Shown here piece by piece: positions 24,789-35,400 of a DNA stretch of 64,000 nt. Within the stretch, counting starts at the first letter, position 1; each line of letters opens with the position of its first letter. Source of the DNA: Aulostomus chinensis (Eukaryota > Chordata > Actinopteri > Syngnathiformes > Aulostomidae); NCBI GenBank assembly GCA_037954235.1, contig JBBMOA010000007.1:27080957-27144956 (forward strand), in the 5' to 3' direction. Below the pieces are notes generated by a model. That model saw only the letters and a program-made list of their open reading frames with translations. It was not told the DNA's origin and did no database searches. A program made the translations under genes and the position numbers.

Positions 24789-24924
24789 ACTTTTTTTTCT
24801 TGGCATGGCAAAGCAGCATGTGACTCTCATTGAACATGTCAGTAAAGTTAATCTACACTTTCAGGCAGAGTAGCTGTTTTAGGCAGGGTGGCCCAGCCTG
24901 TCTAGCCAAAGGCATGTTACCCAC
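22907..24924 (-). other. sox6: sox6 intron (2.0 kb)
   Basis: No exon was seen. A poly-C run followed by CA repeat lies at 24756-24790. The rest is AT-rich unique-looking DNA. Confidence 0.7.
24756..24790. repeat. poly-C followed by (AC)n
   Basis: 19 C then 8 AC units, a little upstream (+) of the PLNLS exon. Confidence 0.9.
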
Positions 24925-25102
24925 CCAGAGAGGTGTTCCTGCCCATGGTGGAGATCGGGCTGGGGATGCGGCCCTTGCCCATGCCGGTGGGGCTGGTCTT
25001 GTTTCCGGAGAAAAGAGTTTGTGTCGGAGATGTCGGGGAGCGGAGAGGCTCGGCTGTCTTGGGTCTGGCTGAGAGGTTCAAAGGCTGCGTGGATCCTTCC
25101 TC
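24925..25102 (-). CDS. sox6: sox6 coding exon: PLNLS CtBP-binding motif
   Basis: This 178-nt exon (phase 0 in, 1 out) reads EEGSTQPLNLSARPKTAEP, then a Ser/Pro/Thr-rich linker (SPTSPTQTLFSGNKTSP) to GRNTSLG. PLNLS (partial residues 234-238) is the motif through which SOX6 recruits the corepressor CtBP2. The acceptor is CCAACAG|GAGGAAG and the donor CTGG|GTGGGTAA. The split codon G|AC gives Asp, restoring SLDILSSLN across the junction as in mammals. A second, weaker AG three bases into the exon (CAGGAG) could remove one Glu. Confidence 0.95.
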
Positions 25103-26073
25103 CTGTTGGCGGAAAAGACACAACAGTTTTCCTCCATTAATACAAGAAAAATATATTTACTCTTCCTTCATTGTATGTGAGTTCTGACAATGATTTTAAA
25201 ACATCTCAAAAAAACAAACAAACATTAGAGACAGTCCAACAAATAAACCTAGTTATTGGGAAATCATTTTGTTTTTATTTTTCCTTGTTTCCTAGGATAT
25301 ATTCTTATATCCCAGTAGGGAATTATTGGCTCCAAGTAATACGTACTTTCTGTGCACCACCAAACGCCACCTCCTCCTGCAGGCTTCAAAACATGGGTGT
25401 TAAAACACCGAGGTTTCCACTAATCCACTGAAAGTTCTCACACCACTCCCTCAGCATAATCCACAACTGTTCATATGCTGAGCAAAACTGATCTAAATAA
25501 CCAGTTTGACAACGCATTGCTACGTAAGATTCAGAGCAGGCAGGAACTGGAGCATTCAGATGTACCTCACACACGCAGAGGGCTGCTTGAGAAGTTTCTC
25601 AAGACATGTAAATGTAATTTTATCTACGATGAAAATGAGACACTGTTGGGAAGACTTCAGCGTTTTAATTGTTACTGTGATTATTGACATCTATAAGAAA
25701 TTCAATCTGGCCGCAGATTTCCAGCGTCAGTTAAAGTGCTTTCAGTAGCTGATGATTTTCTCACTCTTTGTTTCCCTTCAATGAACTAATTCCACAGCTA
25801 AGCGCCATGAACCTGGCAGCAAAAACAAAAACAAAAAAAGTCAGTGTTTCCTTGTTTCCAGACAATAAAAGCTTGTTCATGTAATTCATCTTCTTGTAAT
25901 CAAAGGTTCAGGATCACATTGATCCCCATTAAGAACCTCTGGAAAAAGAAAAATAGTGAGAAGAGGAAAAAGGTCTCCATGTCAACACTGCCTGGCTGTG
26001 GATCTCGTGCTGGCTACAATTGCTCGATGAACGTGGATTTAATTTGAAGCTCTGAGTGAAGGAGAAGGAGCTG

Positions 26074-26124
26074 AGGGGGTGGGGGGACGGGGGACGGGGG
26101 GACGGGGGACGGGGGGACGGGGGC
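26074..26124. repeat. G-rich minisatellite, 15-bp period
   Basis: Units of GACGGGGGACGGGGG repeat about three times. Six or more runs of five or six G lie within 51 bp. Confidence 0.85.
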
Positions 26125-26272
26125 AAGTCTGCGGGTGGCATATCAGTGGGTTGAGTGGAAGCGGGGGTTCGCGGTGCAGAGTTTAGAGGGCGCAGCGTTA
26201 GTGTTTGAGCGCAGGGAGCTCTGACGCTGGTCTATTGTGACGCCGTTTGCAGCTGTGCCCCCCCCTTTCCTA

Positions 26273-26322
26273 ACACACACCGACACACACACACACATAC
26301 ACACACACACACACACACACAT
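26273..26322. repeat. (CA)n microsatellite
   Basis: CA repeat with CG and TA interruptions. Confidence 0.9.
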
Positions 26323-26432
26323 ATGGCTTCCATTACTGCCTCGTCGTTGAGAAAAGATGAGGCGTACGCTCTCTCCAGTGAAGAGGTCTGGGCTCCTGCC
26401 AAACAGCAGCCTGCGCCAGTGTCAGTTTGGGA

Positions 26433-26435
<3 letters not shown>

Positions 26436-26471
<36 letters not shown>

Positions 26472-26534
26472 ACACGCGCGCGTGTGGGTGTGCGCGCGCA
26501 TTTGTGTATGTGCGTGTGTGTGCGCGCGCATATC
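26436..26534. repeat. (GT)n and alternating CG/GT tract
   Basis: 17 GT units run into CACACGCGCGCGTGTG and TGCGCGCGCA blocks. This is long alternating purine-pyrimidine DNA with Z-DNA potential. Confidence 0.9.
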
Positions 26535-26948
26535 AATGTGTGACTTTTAAATAAGCTGTTTCTAATTGACGGTAAAGGATATGGGGCCATGCACAGATCA
26601 AAGTTTCAACAACCTCCAAATCTCCAGTGTCTCACTTTTACTTGCACTGTTCATCATTATAATTCCTAATGTGTTTTCCTGTTACTCATATTATAAACAC
26701 AGTCCTGACTTCTGCAGAGGTCCTGCAAGTTCCTTTTGTGAATACAGCTTTATATTACTGAGGTGAGTAACTGTGCATACCTCAGTGCCTTTTCTGTTCA
26801 TCTCCTCCCATCAGGTTATTATTTATTCTTTCAATTATTATCTTTTCTTTCCATTTGTTGCTGCAGTATCTTGAGTTGTTATTGCATCAGTGACAAAGTT
26901 GCTTATCGCCTCAAACAATTTTAACAACTTTTTCACCAACGAACTCAC

Positions 26949-27098
26949 CTTAATATGAGTGACAGGACTGGATGATCGCTTCTCGTTCTTAAGGGCGGAG
27001 GGGGAGAGGGGACCGGACGAGTTGGGCGCCTGAAGGAGAGGAGCCATCTTGGCCCCTGGTGAAATCTGCATGCTCGCCAGCTGGGCAGCATACAACTG
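26949..27098 (-). CDS. sox6: sox6 coding exon: QLYAAQLASMQ segment
   Basis: This 150-nt symmetric exon (phase 0 on both sides) encodes 50 residues, from QLYAAQLASMQISPGAKM to KNEKRSSSPVTHIK. The acceptor, preceded by a long T-rich tract, is the tandem TTTTGCAGCAG. Using the first AG gives an initial Gln, as in SOX5/6 QLYAAQ; the second AG would drop it. The donor AAG|GTGAGTTC is strong. LKNE is a psi-K-x-E SUMO-type site, and the last two residues (IK) join EE of the next exon to make IKEE. These correspond in position to the two sumoylation sites described in mammalian SOX6 (family knowledge; modification here is inferred). Confidence 0.95.
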
Positions 27099-27199
27099 CT
27101 GCAAAAGAAGAGAAAACGGCAAAAAAAAAAAACAAAAAAAAAAAACGACAGGCTGTTAACATCGCTCGCCAGCAGCTAGTCAGTCGCTTTCCTCTTCCC

Positions 27200-27233
27200 C
27201 ACACACACGCGCGCGCGTGCACACACACACACG
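27200..27233. repeat. alternating CA/CG tract
   Basis: ACACACACGCGCGCGCGTGC then ACAC repeats; Z-DNA-prone. It lies 100 bp from the tandem acceptor of the QLYAAQ exon. Confidence 0.85.
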
Positions 27234-27997
27234 TATTATACCTGACACTGACAGGAGTGTCCTACACAAACAGGAGGTTGAGGAAATTCATTTTTATCCA
27301 AGATGCCAGTAAAGCATTTTACTTTACATTATCTCCAATCCATCTCTGACACTCACTCCCTCAAAGGATGCTGGGAGCATCTTGTATATCGATTCAATGT
27401 ACATTTAGAAATAGATCCAGATAATAGCTAAAGCAACTTTTCTTAAAACCCCCTTAAGTTTAACTTATTTTTTCTTTAATAGCTATGATTTGGTTCTGCA
27501 CTGGAATAATCCTTTTAGACAGTACCTGGCTCAGTGTTGCCAACAATAAAAGGCTGGTCTCATTCGTTTTTCAAAAAACAAAGTTGAACTGCAACGGCAA
27601 GGAGCCACACAGCCTTTTTTGTTATCCTGATTATTTAACCTATTTAAAAGTCTTGGCTTTCATAGCGGAGCTGAATTTTACATGGTAATAGGTAAATCAA
27701 ATCAGAATTACAAACATAAATTTGTGGGACTTAGCGTGTCACTTATGGTTAGCTTGTGTGTGAAACATTCACAGGGTTGCACCCTTTCTTTAACTGACAT
27801 CCAAAACAAAGACAATGGTGGTAAAAATGTTTTCACACTGCAATTACATCTTTTGCAAGTGAGTCAGTTGAAAAGCTCTGAGAAAGAATTGAAGAATGCC
27901 GTAACAAACAATAGAAAGCTAAAAAAGCTTTGGAACGTCTACAGCCTTCGGGGTTGGACAAAAAAAATGTTAAATGTAGCACCAACGATTAAAAAAA

Positions 27998-28002
<5 letters not shown>

Positions 28003-28041
<39 letters not shown>
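28003..28041. repeat. (AT)n microsatellite
   Basis: About 19 AT units after poly-A. Confidence 0.95.
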
Positions 28042-28044
<3 letters not shown>

Positions 28045-28384
28045 GTGATTTTCCATCCAAGGTACTTAACAAAAATCAAAGAGCCAAATAGTCGACCCAC
28101 AGTCCAGGGTCTTCTAAATCAAAGCTAGCTGGCTAGAATAACCGCTGCCTGAGACCACTGTCAACCCCTGTCGAAACCCATTGGAGTGTGAGAGCTGGAG
28201 TATCAAAGAGCTTGTCCTCAGGAAAACCACCCAGACATGGCTGGCCTTCACTGAGACTCCCTTCTTTCTGCCTTTCTTCTCCGCTTTCCTGCTTTCCACT
28301 CATTTTCCGTAGCTCTCACCTCATCTTTACTCTCCCCCCTCCTTCAATGCTTCTTTCTTTTGTCCTCCTCTCTTTTCTTATCCC

Positions 28385-28387
<3 letters not shown>

Positions 28388-28417
<30 letters not shown>
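28388..28417. repeat. (CT)n microsatellite
   Basis: About 14 CT units. Confidence 0.9.
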
Positions 28418-28599
28418 ACGTCTCAATTTCCTTGCCAAAAACCATTCCTCATATCTTCTCCGCCCGTCTTCGTCCTCTCAAACCATTTCTGTTTTACCCT
28501 CTCAGCCCCCTCAGCCCCAAACACCCCTCAGTGTTGTGAGATCTGATTTCCCTGTAGTCAAAACTGCAAAGGCTCCTGGGACTAGAGATCCAAAAGCAA

Positions 28600-28616
28600 A
28601 GAGAGAGAGAGAGAGA

Positions 28617-28669
<53 letters not shown>
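28600..28669. repeat. (GA)n microsatellite
   Basis: About 34 GA units with one AGGA interruption. Confidence 0.95.
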
Positions 28670-28671
<2 letters not shown>

Positions 28672-29430
28672 GCAGACACACGAGACCACCGTCATTTCAC
28701 CTCCGAAGCGCCAGGCCCAGCGGTCGGGGCCAGAGAAATTGGCTGGCCCTCTTTCCACTTCTCTCAGAGCGATATTAAACACAAACAGAAGGGGCCTCGC
28801 CGTTGAAACAAAGCCCTGATGTCACGCCGCTTATTTTCCTTGGAAGGGACCGAGAGCGATCGGGCCAACCCCTGGCGATATGAAATCCCTGTAAGAATGT
28901 GCCTTGAATGGCTGGTGGTGAGGCCTCTCGTGTCAATCAAGACGACCGCAGAGTTACTTCTGGTGTTGCCTGATATTCTTGCAGCTCTAAGTGGAGCTGA
29001 GTCTGAGGCAGACACACAAGTCTTTGGGGTGAAACACACAGTTAGGATCTCACACCCACACACTGACTATTATGTAAAAACACACCCATTGTGCTGTTAG
29101 CAGCGATTCAGTCAGCAATTCCAAATAACAGAACTGTTGAACTGACAAAAAAACAGAGAATAAGAGCTTTTAGCTATTTTTTTCCCCTCCTTTTCTCAAA
29201 GACACTTGGAGATTGATTGGTGACTGGGGAGGCCAATGTGCAGCGTAAACAACACCAACCAGAGCTTTCACTTTTCAGTCTTCCCCCTGGGGAAGACAAT
29301 GCGGCAATTTTCTAAATTACAAATTGACAAAAGGTCTGTCTGGACTATCTGACCAGCCCTCAGACATTAGAGCTAATTTGACTCACGTCCAAATGATTAG
29401 TCTGTCTTTTTTTCTTTTTTTTTTTTTTAC

Positions 29431-29472
29431 CTGTGTGATCATCTGTGGGTTTTCGGATATGTTGACATAATT
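29431..29472 (-). CDS. candidate 42-nt sox6 microexon (unproven)
   Basis: Between exons 35732-35811 and 26949-27098, at the point where mammals insert an optional cassette, the minus strand shows TTTCTCTGCTTTGCATAG, then 42 nt without a stop, then CAG|GTAAAAAA. The frame is 0-in, 0-out, and would insert NYVNISENPQMITQ between LQLQ and QLYAAQ. The pyrimidine tract, acceptor, donor and phase are all suitable. I do not recall this peptide from any SOX6 protein, so it may be a chance pair of splice sites. Confidence 0.3.
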
Positions 29473-30112
29473 CTATGCAAAGCAGAGAAAGTGATGTTGT
29501 GGGGGTAGAGCTGTCTGAACTGGTGTGTTGTGGTGTGCCAACAGCCTCCTCAGACTGGCCTGTCCTACTAGAAGTGAGCAGAGAATACCTTTAGCTGGCC
29601 TCTCTTAGCTGCTATCGATCTCAGGAGGTCACAAAACAAATGAGGTTTTGTCTTTTTTCAGCAGGTTTGCAGGGGGAGGAAGAGATAGGATGAGGGGGAA
29701 GCCGGCTCCTGAGCTGGCCCACGAAGAGGATGGAGTGGAAATATTGCACTGGGAGCATTAGTTTATCCAAGCCAGGGAGAGAGATACAGCTGCAACCATT
29801 GTCTCACTCCAAGAATTAAAGCTAATACCCTCCAAATTACGTTCAACATTTTTGAGACAAACAAAGCATTTCTGACAAAATTACCCTCCCAACCTGCATT
29901 AAACTTTTGAGGTTCGCTCACCTTTGGTCTCAGTGTTTCACAGACACAAACAGAAATAGACGAAACACACATACAGACAGCGAGAGATGTCTTATGATTT
30001 CAAGAAGAATGTCTGCTAAGCAACTGTATTTCCCTCGCATTAGCCATGCACAAAGGGGGCCTTTCTTCAGCAGGAATTCACTGTTTGTGAAGGGTCTACT
30101 CCGAGGCACTGG

Positions 30113-30173
30113 AAACAATTGGCCTGATCGAGTTCCCACGCCGATAGCACGACATTTGTGCTATCAAAATTGT
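30113..30173. promoter_or_regulatory. candidate element with 8-bp hairpin and opposed SOX motifs
   Basis: AACAATTGG near 30113 and AAATTGTTGG near 30167 are oppositely oriented ACAAT-type SOX motifs. Between them GATAGCAC (30143-30150) and GTGCTATC (30158-30165) form a perfect inverted repeat. SoxD dimers favour paired sites, so autoregulation is conceivable. Confidence 0.3.
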
Positions 30174-32255
30174 TGGTTCAGGTCAAGAAGGGTCCAGCAA
30201 AGTGAGGCAGCTTTTTGCATAATATCTTTTCATCCAGTTGTTTTATTTGATAGTTTGTTTGGTGTTTTTTTTTTTAATGTCGGAATCTTGAAACAAAGGA
30301 TCTTCGCTTTCCTTGCTGTTACTTTTGCAGAATACTTTACGGAGAGAGAAAAAAAAAGTGTGGGTCTTTTTAGTGTTTTGAATGATCCATCTGTGTTTCT
30401 TTGTCCTTCTAACTTCTGGAGTGAACCACTTATATCCAGTTCAAGCTAATAGTGACCCTCTCCACCAACTGCTAACAACAGCAAAGATGTCCAAAAATGT
30501 CCACTTGCAAACTTGCAGTTGGATCTTCCATTATATTCCACTTATTCTTTATCTCATCGTTTTTTTTCAGGGACCCAGAAACACTTTGTCTTCAGGAGCT
30601 CAAGATGTCTACTTGTAAGTACTTGTCAGGTGAAATAAACCCTTTGGACTTTCAGTATTGTCATCAGGTTAGCCAGTATGCTGTCTAGACGTCTATGTCG
30701 AGATGTGAGCAATGCCGTTATAGCAGTGCCTTGTTTAAATCCTACTGCAAAGAAACACAAAGATGTTTCCTAAACTAGCAGCTATCGTACAGAAGTCTTT
30801 TGATTCAGTATGATGATTAATGCACACAACTTGAACTCTGTGGCTCTCATCTTTCAGTCAGATGTTTTAAAGGGTACAGCGGTACATTTGGCCTCAGTCC
30901 ATGCATCAACGGCATGACAAGCAACTCACAGCACAGAGTAAAAGGGTAAGAGCAAGAGACAGTTTCATGCATATTGAAGAAACCTTGCTTTAAAAAAAGT
31001 GTAAAAAAAAAAAAGTGTGTAAGTACGGCTGTGAGTAACAAACCTTCACTTATTCTTGGAAAACTGATTTTCACTTTGTCCCTCACCTCCCAAAGGCAGA
31101 GCCCATAATGAAAGCAGAGCCAGAACTGAGAAAGAGAGAGAGAGCCGTTGTGGCACTACAGCGTAACCACAATGGCTACATGCAGGCCAAAGGGCTTAAG
31201 ATAGTGCAGGATGTCACGAAACAAAATGCCTGCTGCTCTCATCTGTTTTGTTGCACACTTCAACATTAGTTGAGGGTTAGCACTTCATAAAGATTTCTGC
31301 TCACTTCAGAAGATATCGATGCTGACTGCAGCCACACGGTCAAATCCATGCGTTAGTCCACGAGTTATAGACAGCAGGTCTATGACCCGATTGGTGATTT
31401 CTTAGATTGCGGTTATTAAAGTAAAAAATGTTCATTCATACGGTATCGTTGAATGTTTGACATTAACTGTGGAAAGTGATAAAAGATACATGTGCAGAGA
31501 TGTTTGCAGGCTGTTCTCACTGTTAACTTTCAGTGAGCTCATTAGATTTCAAGAGGCGGGAATCCATGACATCGCAAATACGGTCGTTTGGAAGCCAATC
31601 TAGAGTATGTGTCAGAATTAAAGTAGCAGTGTGTAATGTTGCTGAGTAGCTGCTGCCTCTGCAGACAAGAGTGGTTATTGCTTCTCAATCTGCTGATTTG
31701 AGAAGTAGCAGAGTGCCACACTACTGCCACATAATTTGAAGTGGAATAAGTGATTCTGACACCCAGACGGGAATAAACAGGAATGAAAATATTCGGTGAA
31801 GACTTCTGGTTCCACTATAACATCCTTCATGCTTGATGTTATTACTGTGACTGTCTGGCAGCAGTTGTGCACAAGTGACAACGTTGTCGCTAACAGCTAG
31901 TTAGCAAAAAACAGTGACATGCAACTGAAAGAGTCTTGTTTTTCTCTGATATAATTTCCAATCTGGGATTTACTAGCTCACTTCTAGCAACCTTAGTTAG
32001 CTTCTAGTACCTGAAAGCAGCAATAGCCTACCCAGCCAAGTCACATTGTGCAGAAACAGACGAAGCTCACAGTGTAAGAGGCAGGATTCTGCTGATCTCA
32101 AGTCAGTGTTCCATCAAAATGATGTTGAAACTTGTTTCATTGAAGGCTCCAGTACACAAACATGAAAAGTCCAGGAGTTTGATTCAATTGAGGATGTTCA
32201 TGTATTCTAGATTATTTTTTAACGAATGAAAGGCTGGCATTTAAAAAAAAGAAAG

Positions 32256-32256
<1 letters not shown>

Positions 32257-32321
<65 letters not shown>

Positions 32322-32340
32322 ATATATGTATATATATAAT
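32257..32340. repeat. (AT)n microsatellite
   Basis: Long AT tract with a short GTGTG interruption. Confidence 0.95.
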
Positions 32341-34639
32341 TTTTCCTCCTGGGAAAAAATTTGACATATATGCAGTAGTAATTATTATGCGGTATGCCTG
32401 AATACATTGGTGGAGGAGATTTTTCATTAAAGCAATATGAGGTAATGAATGAAAAAAGTTTTTGCTAATGTTTGGGTAAAGAAACAAAAAAAAACAACTT
32501 TATATTTGTCAAGCTCACTGACACGCAATCAGCACAGTCTGTACGGCATCGATACATAACATAGTGTATTATACTAAAGTTGTGTTGTCCGTGAAAAAGT
32601 CAACATTGCAAACTTTGTACTAAACAGGTATATACCTGCTCTCTCCATCTGCGGCAAATGGAACAAGCACAATCAGACAAAACAAACTACAGGCACTTTT
32701 TAAGCTGAAAATACATAACTAAACCAGTACAGCTCATAAATGTCATCGTGATTGCTTTTGGCGAAGGTATTGTTGTCAAAACAATGTCCAAACATGTGCT
32801 GGAAGCCAGCGCCTCCATCTCACAAAAATTCCTTAGATGATTACTCTTTATTCTCTCATAAACATTTCCCCACACTCTCTGCCTTCCTCCTTCTCCCAGT
32901 CTCCTACTCGATTTCAGCCGACGCCGTGATGAAAAGCTTCCTCTTTCATTCAGGTTCCTCTCTGCCTGTCATTCGCCACATCTCAGGCTGGGCTTAAATG
33001 CGAACGAGTTTGCGTCTCCGACATCATTCATCCTCTTACCTCTCACTCACCGTACGGCTCTTTTGATCATTTCAAAGACAGGAGTGGAGATAGGCTGCAC
33101 TGAGACTGCGATCCGCTCAGCGCAGCATGGCACTTTGCTAAGTCAATAGCCGCTAATGAGAGCCTTGATAAGCAAAAACCACAATACAAATTGAATAAAC
33201 TGAGATAAGGATTCTTCTTACATCCAAAAGCCATGCTACAGTAATGACTGACATGATGAAGCAATATTGTTTGCTAGTGAAAACGCTTTTGAGGGCGTCT
33301 GTTCTTTTGTAGGTACAGCAGGAGGGGTGAAGGGGTCCTGTTGTGAAATTTAAACCGCTTTTAAGAAGCACAAACTTATTTTTCCTTTTCTTCTCCTTGT
33401 TTCTCTTTTCTTTTCTTTTCTTTTTTTTTGGGGGGGTGCAAATATGTTCCGCGATAACCATTATGGATAAGTGCTATTCTGAAACCACAGGTGTCAAGCA
33501 GCAATAAAATATTTGATGAATTGCCTTAGCCAGGTGTTGTGCTGGTGGGCTGGAATTCCTCTGTGATTCATCAAAACGGCTTTTGTCTGACACAGCTGAT
33601 AGGCAGCAGATAAGCGGACCAGAATGTTAGAACCAACCTATAAAGCTGCATCGGTGGAAAAGGTTAACTTCATTGAAATTCATCAGGAAATGAGCCTGAG
33701 CAGATTAATGCATGTTGGGTCTGCTCAAGCTCCAGCTTCTTTTTTTTTTCTTTCTTTCTTTTCCACTTTTAAATACTGTTTCACTTTCAAGAGTGTGTTT
33801 TCAGGATGTATGTTAAAATACCGCAACAGAGAAAAGATTATATTAGACATGACATGCTTTATCCTTTATTTGAGCTCTATGTCATGCTGGTGAGCTCCCC
33901 CATGGCATTCCTTCCTGTGACTTTCTGATTGTCTAGTTTCCTGTTGATGAGGCGTCTGTGGGTGGTAATTTAGTCATGCTGGCTATCACACACTTTGGTT
34001 TTTTTATTATTGCAATCTCTCACACATGCCTATTAGCCTTGGCCTCCTACTCTCTTAAAAATATAAAAGGTTTCATGCAGCAGGCATAGATTGAATCGCT
34101 ATTGTGTTGTTTGAGTCAGCGATGGATAGGAAGCGTTAAAAAGCTATTCATCTTACGATAGAAGGCTTTTTCGCCCACTTGAACTCAGGGCGAGGTTGTA
34201 AGAAGTAGGAGTTTGGTTTAATTTTCCAATGTTCCTTATCTTGACTGTCTGTTCAATTAATCCGTTCACCTCTCAATAATTGTCTGGCTTCCTTGTTACA
34301 GGATGACAGGTGCATGTACTTTATCAGAGTATATGCGCACACGCTTATAGCTGCGTCTTTGTCCCCGCTGCTGTTCTGAAACCTTGGTCTCCACTTGTTT
34401 GATTGGTTGTGAAAGACTCAGCAGAGATGTCATCACACAGATTCTTTTACTAGTCGTATTCTTACTTTCGAGTCGCCTTTATTTTATTTTACCAATTGAT
34501 TTGTATCGTCGACTCTGTTGTTTAATTCTTATAACTGACACCAGAATTTCACGTGAATAAAAATGGATCTCATCTCACACTGAAGAGGAATTTCTTTAGT
34601 TCGCTGTGTGGGACTTTAACACGGTCTGTTAGATCTTCA

Positions 34640-34800
34640 ACTGTTGCCACGATAGGAGGATGACGACGCAAACAAGCTCGTCTGACCGCTGGCAGGATCG
34701 CACACAAAAATAACGGCCCGATTATCACGAAACCTGGTGTGTGGGCGGTGTGTGGGCCAAAGACGATCACATTTGAATTTTGTGGCAGATCCCTTCACAC
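34640..34800 (+). repeat. degenerate dispersed repeat (GGCAGGATCG...ACGAAACCTGG)
   Basis: The string GGCAGGATCGCACACAAAAA, followed by ATTATCACGAAACCTGGTG and GTGGGCCAAAGACGATC, matches a repeat common in animal genomes that I recall but cannot classify. A second piece lies at 35254-35400, on the other side of the SINE-like element. Confidence 0.45.
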
Positions 34801-34855
34801 ACGATGAAGACAAAGATCCCATAAGTTAATAAAGTTGTAACCTAACTATGCCTTT

Positions 34856-35235
34856 ACCATCCATCCAGTTTCTTCCGTTTGTTCCTGTTAAGGGTCGCGG
34901 GGGGGCTGGAGCCTATCCCAGCAGCTATGGGTGAGAGGCGGCGTTCACCCTGGACGGGTCACCAGTCCATCACAGGACCAACACATAGAGACAGACAACC
35001 ATTCACACTCACAGTCACACCTACGGTCAATTTAGAGTATCAGTCAGCCTCGTCCCCTCTTGATGTCTTTGGACTGTGGGAGGAAGCTGGAGTACCAGAG
35101 AGAACCCACACAGGAACAGGGAGAACATGGAGACTCACACAGAAAGACCCGTGCCCAAACCAGGACTCAAACCCGGAACCTTCTTGCTGTGAGGCGACAG
35201 TGAGGACCACTGCACCACCGTGCTGCCTGTGGTAC
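34856..35235 (-). mobile_element. teleost dispersed repeat with tRNA-like head and shared SINE tail
   Basis: The minus strand starts GGCAGCACGGTGGTGCAGTGG, followed by CACAGCAAGAAGGTTCCGGG and the GTGTGAGTCTCCATGTTCTC block, a layout I recognise as a very common fish repeat. The tail (GGGATAGGCTCCAGCCCCCC, then GGATGGATGG) is shared with the three SINE copies although the head differs. No clear target-site duplication was found. Confidence 0.7.
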
Positions 35236-35253
35236 TGCCATACCACAACTATT

Positions 35254-35400
35254 ATTTATTACCTCTATCAATGAGGTAATGCGAGTTTGTCTGTCTGCTG
35301 GCAGGATCACGTCAAAAGTTTTGGAGTTGATATTTTACATTTGAATTTACAGGACTTGTTGCTGTGGCATGATGATGAAGTGTCTAAAATATTTTCAACA
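35254..35400 (+). repeat. 5' part of the same degenerate repeat
   Basis: It begins ATTACCTCTATCAATGAGG and TTTGTCTGTCTGCTGGCAGG, the typical start of this repeat, and directly abuts the SINE-like element. Confidence 0.45.

Larger units (their letters stand above)
25103..26948 (-). other. sox6: sox6 intron (1.8 kb)
   Basis: No exon was seen. It holds a G-rich 15-bp-period minisatellite (26074-26124), CA repeats (26273-26322) and a GT/GC alternating tract (26436-26534). Confidence 0.7.

Noticed and set aside
28188..28778. 196-residue plus open frame
   Set aside because: Ser/Leu and Arg/Glu repeats from CT and GA microsatellites. Coding is not supported.
32610..32660. TTTGCCGCAG followed 13 nt later by GTATATAC on the minus strand
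   Set aside because: A 13-nt exon would break the frame between its neighbours.
33037..33264. Minus-strand open frame ending at two strong donor sites (GTGAGTGAGAGGTAAG)
   Set aside because: No convincing acceptor, and the peptide does not resemble any SOX6 segment, so it was not called as an exon.
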